In this document: in pieces, positions 52,407 to 61,234 of the stretch
How positions within the stretch are numbered: the first letter of the stretch is position 1
Layout of the letters: each line of letters opens with the position of its first letter
Assembly (NCBI GenBank): GCA_019420585.1
Contig: JAHZGX010000012.1
Location: forward strand, 6,334 to 70,333
Reading direction: 5' to 3'
Origin: Prevotellaceae bacterium
GTDB taxonomy: Bacteria; Bacteroidota; Bacteroidia; Bacteroidales; Bacteroidaceae
Length of the DNA: 64,000 nucleotides
Translations under genes and position numbers: made by a program
The notes under the pieces: generated by a model
The model's input: the letters and a program-made list of their open reading frames with translations, nothing else
The model's database searches: none
Told to the model about the DNA's origin: nothing

Positions 52407-55400
52407 TTAGAAACTGAGGTTTGCACTGCATGTAAATGACTTGGTACGCGGAGTTCTGCTGTTGTCCGTACATACGGAGAATCCCTGAGGAGACACATCG
52501 GGATCCACACCCGTGTACTTTGACCAGCACCACACGTTGTTGGCAGATGCTGACAAGGTCAACTGGCGGATACCATACTTCTTGAGCTTCTGGGGATTGA
52601 ACTCATATCGCAACTGTACATACTGCAGACGCAGGTAATTACCGTTCTCCACATAGCGGTCACTGGGCAGAGAGTTGAAACTGGTAAAGCCGTTCACATT
52701 TGTCAAGGCACGGGGGATGACTGTCTCATCACCGTTCTTACGCCAACGCCATGTGGTGGCAAAACTCTGGTTCGTGTTTGATCTCATGCTCTCATAGTTT
52801 GCACGCGCCAGGTTGATAATCTTGTTACCCATACGGAAGTTGAAACCTGTGTTCAAGGAGAACCTTCCATAATACAATGTGAAGCCGAAACCACCATTGC
52901 ACTTAGGATTGGAGTTGCCAAGATAAACCATATCATAGCGGTCAATCTGTCCATCGTGGTTGATATCCTCATAGATAGCGTCACCACCCTGGAACTGCTT
53001 GCGGTTGCTCTCGTTGTAGCAGTAATACATGGGCAAGGGAATACCCTTTGCATCAGTCAGCATGTTGCCATCGGCATCATACGCAATGGGGCACGTGAAG
53101 TTCTCGCCGCGGCGCTCTGCTGCGGCTGCAGTGTTGATGGGATTGCCGTATTGGTCGCGACCAGTATTGCCAACCTCGGCATATCCATAGTTGGACCAAG
53201 ACTGCGTGGTATAACCATTGTGGTCATAGTCATAACGGTAAACTCCCTTGTAACGAAGGCCATAAATGGAGCCCAGTGCGTTGCCAATCTGCACACGGTT
53301 GTTGTACTTCAAGTTTTCCGGCTGATAAGTCTCCGCACCATTCAGTGCCTCAAGAATCAGAGGATCCATCTCTTCAACCTCATTGAAGTTCTGCGCGATA
53401 TTGCCACGCAACTTCATGGAGAACTTGCCCACCTTGGCAAACTTAGCGGTATAGGCATTCAACTCCCATCCCTTGTTGCGGAGGACACCTACATTTGCCT
53501 TAGACAGGCTGCTGAATCCGTTGGCACTGGCAATACGCAGATTGTCCATCAGCAGGTCTGTGGTCTTCTTGTTATAAACCTCCAGTTCAAAGTTCAGCAA
53601 ATCGTCCAGCAAGCCCAAGTTGAAACCTAAGTTCCATTGCTTGGTCTTCTCCCAGCGGAGTTCTGTCAGAGAGAGATTTTCTGGCTTGATGACCTGATGG
53701 CCATTGTAATAACCTGCAGAAGCATACTTGTTGTACTGGTCAGAACCACTGCCGCCGGTGTTACCCGTAACACCCCACGTGGGACGGAAGGCCAGCATGC
53801 TCACAATCTTCTTGCTCCACTGCATGAAATTCTCATCGCTGATGTTCCATCGTGCACCCACTGAAGGGAATGTTCCATACTTGTGGCCGGCACCGAAACT
53901 GGTGCTGCCATCAGTACGCAAAGTGGCATCAATGTTGTATTTGCCTTTGTAAGCATAGTGAATCTGCTCATAGAAACTATGGCTTCGCCAGTCACTGTTG
54001 CTTGCACTCGCGCTGCGGAGCAAGGCTATCACCGTGGGGTCAGTAATGCCGTCAGGCACATTCCACAATCCCAAGTTCTGCTTGCTGCTGCTACCTGTTG
54101 CCATCTCAAAGCGAACCAAGCCGCTCAGACTGTGGTCACGATTCTTGAAGGCTGAGTAATAACGCAAGTCATGACGCGTGGTGAACTCCAATGACTTGTA
54201 CTCATCATTGTCCACGTAGTTTCGCTCATTGGAAGTCAATTGGGCAGAGTTGTCACCACCCCACACCCAATCCATGGGCTTCAACTCGCTGGGGCAATAC
54301 TTGTCATCACTGGTGTTGTAGATGTTCAACTGCACATCACCCACATAGTTCAAACGATGATGGTCGTCATCCTTGCCCAGAAGCTTGTACTCAATGCTGA
54401 ACTGAGGAGTCAAGTTATACTGCTTCTGCTTCCACCATGCCCTCATGGCACGTGCCACGGGATTGCCGTTTACAAACTGGTCTCTCAATTCGTAAGACGT
54501 GCGATAGCCGTTCTGGGGCAAACCATCAGTACCATTCGTATGGTAAACCGCAGCCAAAGGCAACATGTTGAAATAATTGCCCGTCCTGTTGCCATTCACG
54601 TCATACTCATAGATACTCATGTTGGGCATGGCGTTGTAAGCACGCGCAAGAATGTCATTACCATAGTTCTTATGGTTGGTGGTGAATGTCAGACTGATAT
54701 TGCTGCTGAACTTGATGCGGTCACTCACGTAGTAATCCAAAGCGGAAGTCGTGCTGAAACGGTCAAGTTTCTGGCCAATGATGGTACCGGTGCTCTTGTC
54801 ATAACCGGCACTGATACGGAAGGTAGCCTTGTCACCACCGCCGGAGAGATACACATAATACTTATGTTCCTTACCGAAGCGAGTGACAGCGTCCACCCAG
54901 TCGGTGTTGTGGCTGTAATGATTGTAGATGAAGGGATACTCCATGTTGTAGTCCAACTCAGGCATGGTTGTTGGCTTCTGCTGAGGATTGTAGTATGCTT
55001 CCTTCATCATCATGGTGTAACCATCACCATTAAGCATCTTGTAGCCATCGGGCTGCCAAGTTCCATTGAACTTATATGAGAAAGAAACGTTGGTGGGACC
55101 CTTGTGGCCTCGGCGCAACTTAATCTCAATTACACCATTGGAACCTCTCATACCCCACTTGGCTGCCGATGCGGCGTCCTTCAGGATGGTGATGCTCTCG
55201 ATGTCCTCTGGGTTCACGTTCAACAGGGTTGAGAACTGCTCCTCGTTGTCCATGGTCTCAAAGTTCACGCTCTGAGCATCCTCGGGCAACTCGAAGATAT
55301 GGTCGTTCACGACAATCAGAGGCTGTGCATTACCGTTGATGGTGGTGGTACCACGCAGGCGCATGGTGGTTCCGGATCCCAGGTTACCTGAGTTGGGCAC

Positions 55401-55886
55401 GATATCCAAACCGGCAATCTGTCCCTGCAAAGCCTGGTCGACAGACTCAAAGGCCAAGCCTTCCACATCGTCCATACTGAACTTCTGTACCACACCGGCA
55501 TACTCACGTGCGGGAATCTCCAGACCTGTGGTAGGTGCGTTCTGCTTGCCTGTAATCACGACCTCCTTCATGGCCTTCACGTTGTCTTCGAGTACAATCT
55601 TGAACACGCTCTTGCTACCCACCTTTTGGGAAAATGTCTTGTAACCCATGAAGGAAACGGTAAGCGTGTTGTTGGGATCCTTGATATTCATGGTAAAGTT
55701 ACCATTCATATCCGTCACAGCCTGGCTGACAATACGGTTGTTCTTGTCTTTCTCCACAACGTTGGCACCCATGATGACATCAATCTCATCCGATACGGTA
55801 CCGGAGATACGCCGTTGCTGTGCACTTGCGGGCAAAGCCATCATGGCTATCACCCAAAGCAATATAAGCTTGATAAGTTTGTTCAT
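52407..55886 (-). CDS. SusC/RagA-family TonB-linked outer membrane protein (module 1)
   Basis: A 1159-residue transporter with signal peptide (LILLWVIAMMALPASAQQ), a carboxypeptidase-like domain (ISGTVSDEIDVIMGANVVEK, FTMNIKDPNNTLTVSFMGYK), the plug (DQALQGQIAGLDIVPNSGNL, TMRLRGTTTINGNAQPLIVV, NPEDIESITILKDAASAAKW, GMRGSNGVIEIKLRRG) and a barrel that ends KSFTCSANLSF. The conserved SusC phrase SAAIYG reads SAAKWG here, a small variant. It starts 12 nt after the large fasciclin gene. Confidence 0.96.
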   Translation of the reverse strand: MNKLIKLILLWVIAMMALPASAQQRRISGTVSDEIDVIMGANVVEKDKNNRIVSQAVTDMNGNFTMNIKDPNNTLTVSFMGYKTFSQKVGSKSVFKIVLEDNVKAMKEVVITGKQNAPTTGLEIPAREYAGVVQKFSMDDVEGLAFESVDQALQGQIAGLDIVPNSGNLGSGTTMRLRGTTTINGNAQPLIVVNDHIFELPEDAQSVNFETMDNEEQFSTLLNVNPEDIESITILKDAASAAKWGMRGSNGVIEIKLRRGHKGPTNVSFSYKFNGTWQPDGYKMLNGDGYTMMMKEAYYNPQQKPTTMPELDYNMEYPFIYNHYSHNTDWVDAVTRFGKEHKYYVYLSGGGDKATFRISAGYDKSTGTIIGQKLDRFSTTSALDYYVSDRIKFSSNISLTFTTNHKNYGNDILARAYNAMPNMSIYEYDVNGNRTGNYFNMLPLAAVYHTNGTDGLPQNGYRTSYELRDQFVNGNPVARAMRAWWKQKQYNLTPQFSIEYKLLGKDDDHHRLNYVGDVQLNIYNTSDDKYCPSELKPMDWVWGGDNSAQLTSNERNYVDNDEYKSLEFTTRHDLRYYSAFKNRDHSLSGLVRFEMATGSSSKQNLGLWNVPDGITDPTVIALLRSASASNSDWRSHSFYEQIHYAYKGKYNIDATLRTDGSTSFGAGHKYGTFPSVGARWNISDENFMQWSKKIVSMLAFRPTWGVTGNTGGSGSDQYNKYASAGYYNGHQVIKPENLSLTELRWEKTKQWNLGFNLGLLDDLLNFELEVYNKKTTDLLMDNLRIASANGFSSLSKANVGVLRNKGWELNAYTAKFAKVGKFSMKLRGNIAQNFNEVEEMDPLILEALNGAETYQPENLKYNNRVQIGNALGSIYGLRYKGVYRYDYDHNGYTTQSWSNYGYAEVGNTGRDQYGNPINTAAAAERRGENFTCPIAYDADGNMLTDAKGIPLPMYYCYNESNRKQFQGGDAIYEDINHDGQIDRYDMVYLGNSNPKCNGGFGFTLYYGRFSLNTGFNFRMGNKIINLARANYESMRSNTNQSFATTWRWRKNGDETVIPRALTNVNGFTSFNSLPSDRYVENGNYLRLQYVQLRYEFNPQKLKKYGIRQLTLSASANNVWCWSKYTGVDPDVSPQGFSVCTDNSRTPRTKSFTCSANLSF

Positions 55887-55898
55887 AGTGAAAGTGTA

Positions 55899-58800
55899 TT
55901 ACTTGATAGTACCGTATCTCTTAAGATATTTCTTGGCAGCAGCCGGTGTTGCCCACTGAGAATCGTACCTGCCGTTCACCAGTTCGGTATGGTTCAGCAC
56001 ACCGTCAATCTGATGAATCACGGCGGCACTGGAAGCATCCAGGCTGATGCCTGTCATCACAACGCCCACAGGACGTCTCGAACAGGACATGTCACGAGCC
56101 AGCACATTCTTCTCGCCCACAGTCTCCATCTTGTGAGTAGGATCTATCTTGTGGGTAACGTCATCACATACACGAAGTATTGCCTCATCGCCTTTCTTGA
56201 TTCTGTCCACATGAATCTTGCAGAAGAGCCCCAATTCATTGTCATAACTTGAAGTCACCATCTCGTTGTCGGCCAACTCGGTCTTGTCAGAGAACACAGA
56301 ATTGTCGGCAAAATGGTAACGGATGAAGTTGGTCAAATAAGAAATCTTGGCCTGTATACGCAGGCTGTCTTCTGTGGTCTCCAAAGAGTCTGTGTACTCA
56401 TATATAATATTGTCGGGGCTGGAATCCGGACTCTGCTTCCAGTCGTTAGTCTCGGGATCCCACTCCTTCTTGCGGTGCGACATATAGTCTTCCTCTATCT
56501 CCTCCCAAGTGGGCAGGCCGGCAGCAATGGCAGCACGAACAGCCTCGTTGGTGGGCACAAACACGGTGTAGCGATAGTTGTTGAAGAACTGTACGTTATA
56601 GTCAGGACCGTTATCATTGACAAACACATGGTACTTCTTCAGAGCCGACTTCTGTTCTGAACTTGACCAACGCTCGTCCACCAGTCCGCAACCCACGATG
56701 ATGTTGTCATAAGCATCAGCCTGGCAGAGATAATAGAACTCGGAATAGGGATTGTTAGCCCAAGCCTCTTCGTCCCATCTGTTCTGGTCATCATCATTCG
56801 TCATGATACTATATACACTGCGGTAAGTAGGAATCAAAGGAGAGTCCATCACATAAGTCTGACCATTCTTCAGTCCCTCAAAGGGCTTTGTCACATTACA
56901 TGCAGTAACACCCTTGTTATCAGACTGGACATTCTGGCGCTGGTTCTCCAACTGGAAACCGCCCATGGCCTGTATTACATGGCCATCCTTGTCACGCACC
57001 ACCTTGATGGCATTGCCGTTCTTGGAAAGGAAATATTCGTCCTCACCATTGATGGGATTAGTTCCATCATGCACAATGGTGTGGCTTTCCAAAATATCCT
57101 TCAGTCGGTTGGTCTTCTCGTTCTGGTCCACGGTACCGCCCTGACCGGTAATCCTACGTCCGATGGTTCCTACCGGATTTCCTTCCGTGGCATTGTATGC
57201 ACCAGCATAATTGTAGTTGGCAGCATCGATGGGGAACTGCTTGTTGGTGAATGAGAACTGTATCACACGGGGAGTACGGCTCTTCATACTGGTGGGGTCA
57301 TAATAATAGAGAAGCGCTGAGTCAGAAGGCAAGAAGAAGGTGAACTCACTCTGCATAGCCTTCAGGTAAGCATAGTAGTTCAGTCCCATGTATGTCTGGT
57401 CATAGATGGCCCAGTTGATAATGTTGTTGGTCTTGCTGATATAGGCAGGTGAAGTTACCGAAGTATAGTCGGCAGGACCATAGATATCACTCATTATATA
57501 TACAGCACCATTGGAAGCCAGCAGACAGGTGTCAATCTTCTCAATATCCTCGGCATAGAAGAGTTGCTCCTGAGCATCGTCGCGGAGTTTGGTCATCTTG
57601 CTGGGTACGCTGCCCACGAAAGAGCGAATCATGATGATATTGATAAGACTCTGCAAGGTACCCAAGGGTATGTTGTCGATATTCCGGTACAGGTCATCCT
57701 CTGTCTCACACACCATATTGGGGTCGCCGTAAGTCTCAATCAACTGCAGGCCACCACCCTTGGTGAAATAATGCCAAAGTGCCTCATCGCTGGGGATAAA
57801 CATGGAGGCCATGTCCATCTCCACGCCTGTCTCATCATAAAGTCCGTTCCACGCAGGGTCAAACTTCAGGCTGGGAATAAGACCCTTGCTAGTATCGTCC
57901 TTATAAGGCATGTAGTCGTCCAAGGTGCCCAAAGGACCGGGCTCATAAGCCCACTTGCCGTGGCCATATCCGTTATCGGACACATACCTTTTCACAAAGA
58001 TGGAGTCATTAAACTCCTGATGCAGGTCGTGATATAACTCAGTAAGATAATTGTTATAAAAGGGTGCACTGTAACGGTCCAGCATGTGGCTAAAGATGTT
58101 GGTGCGTCCATTGGTACGAATCACCTCGGCCATGCTTGCCAGCGGGCAGAGGGGAGCATCGGTCACGTTGACATAACCGTTCTCACACACAGCGTCCTTT
58201 TCCATGAGCTTTGAGCCATAGATGTGCACGTCACTGGTGGCGCGCTTCTGTCCCATGAACTTCTCGAAGTCATCATCGGTCACGGTGTTCTTGGTCATGT
58301 GCTCACTGGTAAAATGGAGCATCATGGAAGGTGTGTTGTCGGTCACCATGTACAAACCCTTTCCGCCGTTCTCCTCACGGAAGCGCCACCAGTAATCCTT
58401 GTCCACGGGACTGTAACTGATGGGGAGTTGGTTTGAAGGCACGTAGGTTACGGTGTCGGTAATCTCCACGTCAGTATACCTACGCATATATACGCCACGC
58501 ACAGGAGAGTTTTCACCAGAGGCCTCGCTGCTGGCCAGGTTTTCCATTACAATAGCGTTATTGAGCATACTGGTGTGTATGAGCAACTTCTTCTGAGCCT
58601 GGCTCAGGTTCTCATAACTTGTGGCAGAACGCCAGGGGTTTGCCTCCGGCAGGGTGGCATTGTGTTTGAAGAACTTCTCCCAGGCTTCGTCGTTGGCCAC
58701 GAACACGGTTTTCGATCCAGTTCTGCTCAACACCTCGGACAACGGGCGCGCATTTGCGGGATTCACGTCCTTGTCAGAAAGCAGGCGCAGGTACGTCTTG

Positions 58801-58973
58801 AAATTACCGCGCTCTTGCAGGCTTTCATAGATGCTGGAGTTGAGCCAACTGGGCTTTTCATCGTCCAAGGTGAACTCATCCTTACAAGCATACATCAGGC
58901 CGCACGCTGCCAACAGGCACACCAGTCGGGATGAATGCCTGCTCCATTTGCTTAAACGGTTTGTCATACGCAT
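55899..58973 (-). CDS. Large multi-fasciclin-domain lipoprotein (module 1)
   Basis: A 1024-residue lipoprotein, first gene of the locus. The signal peptide ends LVCLLAACGLMYACKDEF with the lipid cysteine. Several FAS1-like units can be picked out: around residues 45-190 (ESLQERGNFKTYLRLLSDKD, KTVFVANDEAWEKFF), 285-430 (MASMFIPSDEALWHYFTKGG), 500-700 (FTFFLPSDSALLYYYD), and the last from about 770 (YTVFVPTNEAVRAAIAAGLP) to a C-terminal AAVIHQIDGVLNHT, the usual FAS1 ending. Such multi-FAS1 lipoproteins could be surface adhesins that dock substrate for the adjacent SusCD pair (inference). Confidence 0.88.
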   Translation of the reverse strand: MRMTNRLSKWSRHSSRLVCLLAACGLMYACKDEFTLDDEKPSWLNSSIYESLQERGNFKTYLRLLSDKDVNPANARPLSEVLSRTGSKTVFVANDEAWEKFFKHNATLPEANPWRSATSYENLSQAQKKLLIHTSMLNNAIVMENLASSEASGENSPVRGVYMRRYTDVEITDTVTYVPSNQLPISYSPVDKDYWWRFREENGGKGLYMVTDNTPSMMLHFTSEHMTKNTVTDDDFEKFMGQKRATSDVHIYGSKLMEKDAVCENGYVNVTDAPLCPLASMAEVIRTNGRTNIFSHMLDRYSAPFYNNYLTELYHDLHQEFNDSIFVKRYVSDNGYGHGKWAYEPGPLGTLDDYMPYKDDTSKGLIPSLKFDPAWNGLYDETGVEMDMASMFIPSDEALWHYFTKGGGLQLIETYGDPNMVCETEDDLYRNIDNIPLGTLQSLINIIMIRSFVGSVPSKMTKLRDDAQEQLFYAEDIEKIDTCLLASNGAVYIMSDIYGPADYTSVTSPAYISKTNNIINWAIYDQTYMGLNYYAYLKAMQSEFTFFLPSDSALLYYYDPTSMKSRTPRVIQFSFTNKQFPIDAANYNYAGAYNATEGNPVGTIGRRITGQGGTVDQNEKTNRLKDILESHTIVHDGTNPINGEDEYFLSKNGNAIKVVRDKDGHVIQAMGGFQLENQRQNVQSDNKGVTACNVTKPFEGLKNGQTYVMDSPLIPTYRSVYSIMTNDDDQNRWDEEAWANNPYSEFYYLCQADAYDNIIVGCGLVDERWSSSEQKSALKKYHVFVNDNGPDYNVQFFNNYRYTVFVPTNEAVRAAIAAGLPTWEEIEEDYMSHRKKEWDPETNDWKQSPDSSPDNIIYEYTDSLETTEDSLRIQAKISYLTNFIRYHFADNSVFSDKTELADNEMVTSSYDNELGLFCKIHVDRIKKGDEAILRVCDDVTHKIDPTHKMETVGEKNVLARDMSCSRRPVGVVMTGISLDASSAAVIHQIDGVLNHTELVNGRYDSQWATPAAAKKYLKRYGTIK

Positions 58974-59098
58974 TTTTTAGTGTTATTATTTAGTTTATTG
59001 TTTGTTCTTGTTCCGTCCATGTTCAAGACTTCCACCGCTTTTGCTTGTTTCCGGCTTCCGTCTATATGTTAGGAGACACTTAACAAAGCAAATTTACA

Positions 59099-59106
59099 TC
59101 ATTTCT
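59099..59106 (-). promoter_or_regulatory. -7 promoter element for the fasciclin-SusCD operon
   Basis: TAAATTTG on the minus strand, 125 nt upstream of the large fasciclin gene, leaving a long leader. No sigma/anti-sigma pair or HTCS regulator is adjacent. Confidence 0.55.
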
Positions 59107-59212
59107 CAGGGAACTCCTAAGCATGCGAAAGGCGATTATCGCCCATTTAAGAAAATTTAACAAATAAAAGTTAAATATTGCATAGTTTACCTCATCTGTG
59201 CAACACAGAGTG

Positions 59213-61234
59213 CTAAGAAACGTTGTCCGAGGAGCCCTTTTGGAGTTGTCTGGCAAGTTCCCAGCAGAGCAGTGCCTGTTCCTCGTTGCCGAGTCTGGAA
59301 TAGGCATCTCCCAAGAGTTTATAGGGTTTAGGATTCAGACTGCTCAGGCTGGTAGCACGGGTGAAATCGTTCACAGCCTCGGCCCAGAGGCTCTTCTGCA
59401 TCCACACCTTGCCACGGTTGTAAACTGCCTTGAAGGAACGGGGAGAAAGCGACACCGCTCGATTAAGATCGGCCAGTGCCTCATCAGCCTTGCCCAAGTC
59501 GGCCAGCGTGACTCCCCTGCGCACCCAGGCATCAGTCAGGCGCGGAGAAAGGTCAATGGCTTTGGAGTAATTGGCAAGCGCCGCCTTTGCATTGTGCGCT
59601 CCTGTCACACACTCATCGCCCAGAGCCACATATTCCTTGGCCAGCCGGGCAAGTTTGGCATCCTGCTCTTCCAGGCGCCGTCTCATCTCGTCCCTCTCTT
59701 CACGCAATTTGCTGTATACATTGAGTTTGCGGCGTATAAGACGCTTCACATGAGGCCTCTCTATGTCATAGCGTGTATGAATGGCCACAAAGAAATGCTG
59801 CAGGCAAGACTCCATGTCGCCCTGGTCAAAGGCCTGGCAGCATGCCTTGTACTCGCTGTCAGCCTTGGCAAAGCCGAGGGCGGACTGCAGGGCAGCCTCA
59901 TCATTGAACTGGCGGGCAAAGGAGACGATTTCCGGGCGCACGAATATGTCGGAACGCACAAGCCTCCTGCACAAAGTAAGTCCACTGAGGGAAGTGCAGC
60001 GGCTCAGAGCCACATAAGCCTGCCCACCCGCAAAAGTACCTCCGGAGAAGTCCACAGTGACATTGGAGAACGTCAGTCCCTGGCTCTTGTGGATGGTAAT
60101 GGCCCAGGCAAGCCGCACGGGCAGTTGGGTGAAGGTGCCTATCTCCTCTTCTTCTATCTTGTGCTCCTTCTCATTGAGCCGATAACGTGTGTTGCTCCAC
60201 GTCTCTGCTTCCACGGTGACCGGCACCCCGTCCTCTGTTACCACCTCCAGAGTGGAGTGTTCCTCATCAATGGCCATAATACTCCCCAGGGTGCCGTTGA
60301 CCCATCGCCGTTCAGGGTCGTTCTTCACGAAGATTATCTGCGCCCCTTCCTTCAGTTCCAAGTGAAGGAGCGTGGGCAGGGAGGTCTCGGGAAACTCTCC
60401 ACGGATTTTCCCATCAAAGACTACCGTTTCCGATTCCAGCCTGTCCAGTTCACGCCGGTTGACATAATCCACATTGTCGCGCCGCGTGGCCAGCACAATG
60501 TTGTAGCCATTACGTCCACCCTCGGCCGAGGATGCCGATTCGGCACACCGCGTATTGAGCAACTGCAGTTCCAGGTCGGTCACTTTGTTCTCACGGATAT
60601 GGTCGAGCGCGGTGATGAAGCCGAGGTCATGCTGCCGGTAGACCTTGCGCAACTCGATGCTCACCAGTTTCATTTCGCGGAACACGCGCGCCGAGAAGAA
60701 AAACGGATTGGGATAATAGCGCGCGAGAATCTCGCGCTCATCCGACTTCACCACCGGTTCCAACTGGAACACATCACCTACAAAGAGCATCTGCTTGCCA
60801 CCGAAGGGTTCCCGCATGTTCCTGCAATAGACACGCAGGATGCGGTCGATAAAGTCAATGATATCCGCACGCACCATGGAAATCTCATCAATGATGATGA
60901 GTTCTACCTCCTCCAGTAATTTTATATGACTCTTCTTATATTTGAGAAAATCGCGAATCTTACCGGGAGAAAACTTGGGATCATCGGGGATAAGCGGATA
61001 GAAGGGTAACTTGAAGAAACTATGTAACGTACAGCCTTCCACATTGATGGCAGCAATTCCCGTAGGAGCGAGCACCACGTGCTTCTTTTTCACGTTCTTG
61101 CACACGTACCTCAGAAACGTGCTCTTTCCTGTGCCAGCCTTTCCGGTCAGAAATACTGACTGATGCGTGAAGTGTATCAGGGAAAGCGCATTCTGAAATT
61201 CCGTGCTTGAGGTGTCTGTCACGCGTTCCTTCAT
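59213..61234 (-). CDS. Pif1-like helicase with C-terminal TPR repeats
   Basis: A 673-residue superfamily 1 helicase. Walker A GKAGTGKST lies at residues 31-39 after the Q-like NALSLIHFTHQSVFLTG; Walker B reads LIIIDEISMVRADIIDFIDR, motif III FVGDVFQLEPVV, and the late helicase motifs are AWAITIHKSQGLTF and GQAYVALSRCTSLSGL, typical of Pif1/RecD-type enzymes. From about residue 510 a coiled coil (KLREERDEMRRRLEEQDAKL) leads to three or four TPR units (AALANYSKAIDLSPRLTDAW, EALADLNRAVSLSPRSFKAV, AVNDFTRATSLSSLNPKPYK). The TPR tail suggests a protein partner. Its ATG overlaps the pbp1A stop (ATGA). Confidence 0.92.
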   Translation of the reverse strand: MKERVTDTSSTEFQNALSLIHFTHQSVFLTGKAGTGKSTFLRYVCKNVKKKHVVLAPTGIAAINVEGCTLHSFFKLPFYPLIPDDPKFSPGKIRDFLKYKKSHIKLLEEVELIIIDEISMVRADIIDFIDRILRVYCRNMREPFGGKQMLFVGDVFQLEPVVKSDEREILARYYPNPFFFSARVFREMKLVSIELRKVYRQHDLGFITALDHIRENKVTDLELQLLNTRCAESASSAEGGRNGYNIVLATRRDNVDYVNRRELDRLESETVVFDGKIRGEFPETSLPTLLHLELKEGAQIIFVKNDPERRWVNGTLGSIMAIDEEHSTLEVVTEDGVPVTVEAETWSNTRYRLNEKEHKIEEEEIGTFTQLPVRLAWAITIHKSQGLTFSNVTVDFSGGTFAGGQAYVALSRCTSLSGLTLCRRLVRSDIFVRPEIVSFARQFNDEAALQSALGFAKADSEYKACCQAFDQGDMESCLQHFFVAIHTRYDIERPHVKRLIRRKLNVYSKLREERDEMRRRLEEQDAKLARLAKEYVALGDECVTGAHNAKAALANYSKAIDLSPRLTDAWVRRGVTLADLGKADEALADLNRAVSLSPRSFKAVYNRGKVWMQKSLWAEAVNDFTRATSLSSLNPKPYKLLGDAYSRLGNEEQALLCWELARQLQKGSSDNVS

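Noticed and set aside
59198..60919. Plus-strand open frame of 573 codons opposite the Pif1-like helicase
   Set aside because: The helicase frame has all motifs; the antisense frame has low-complexity, His/Gly-rich composition and no start signals.
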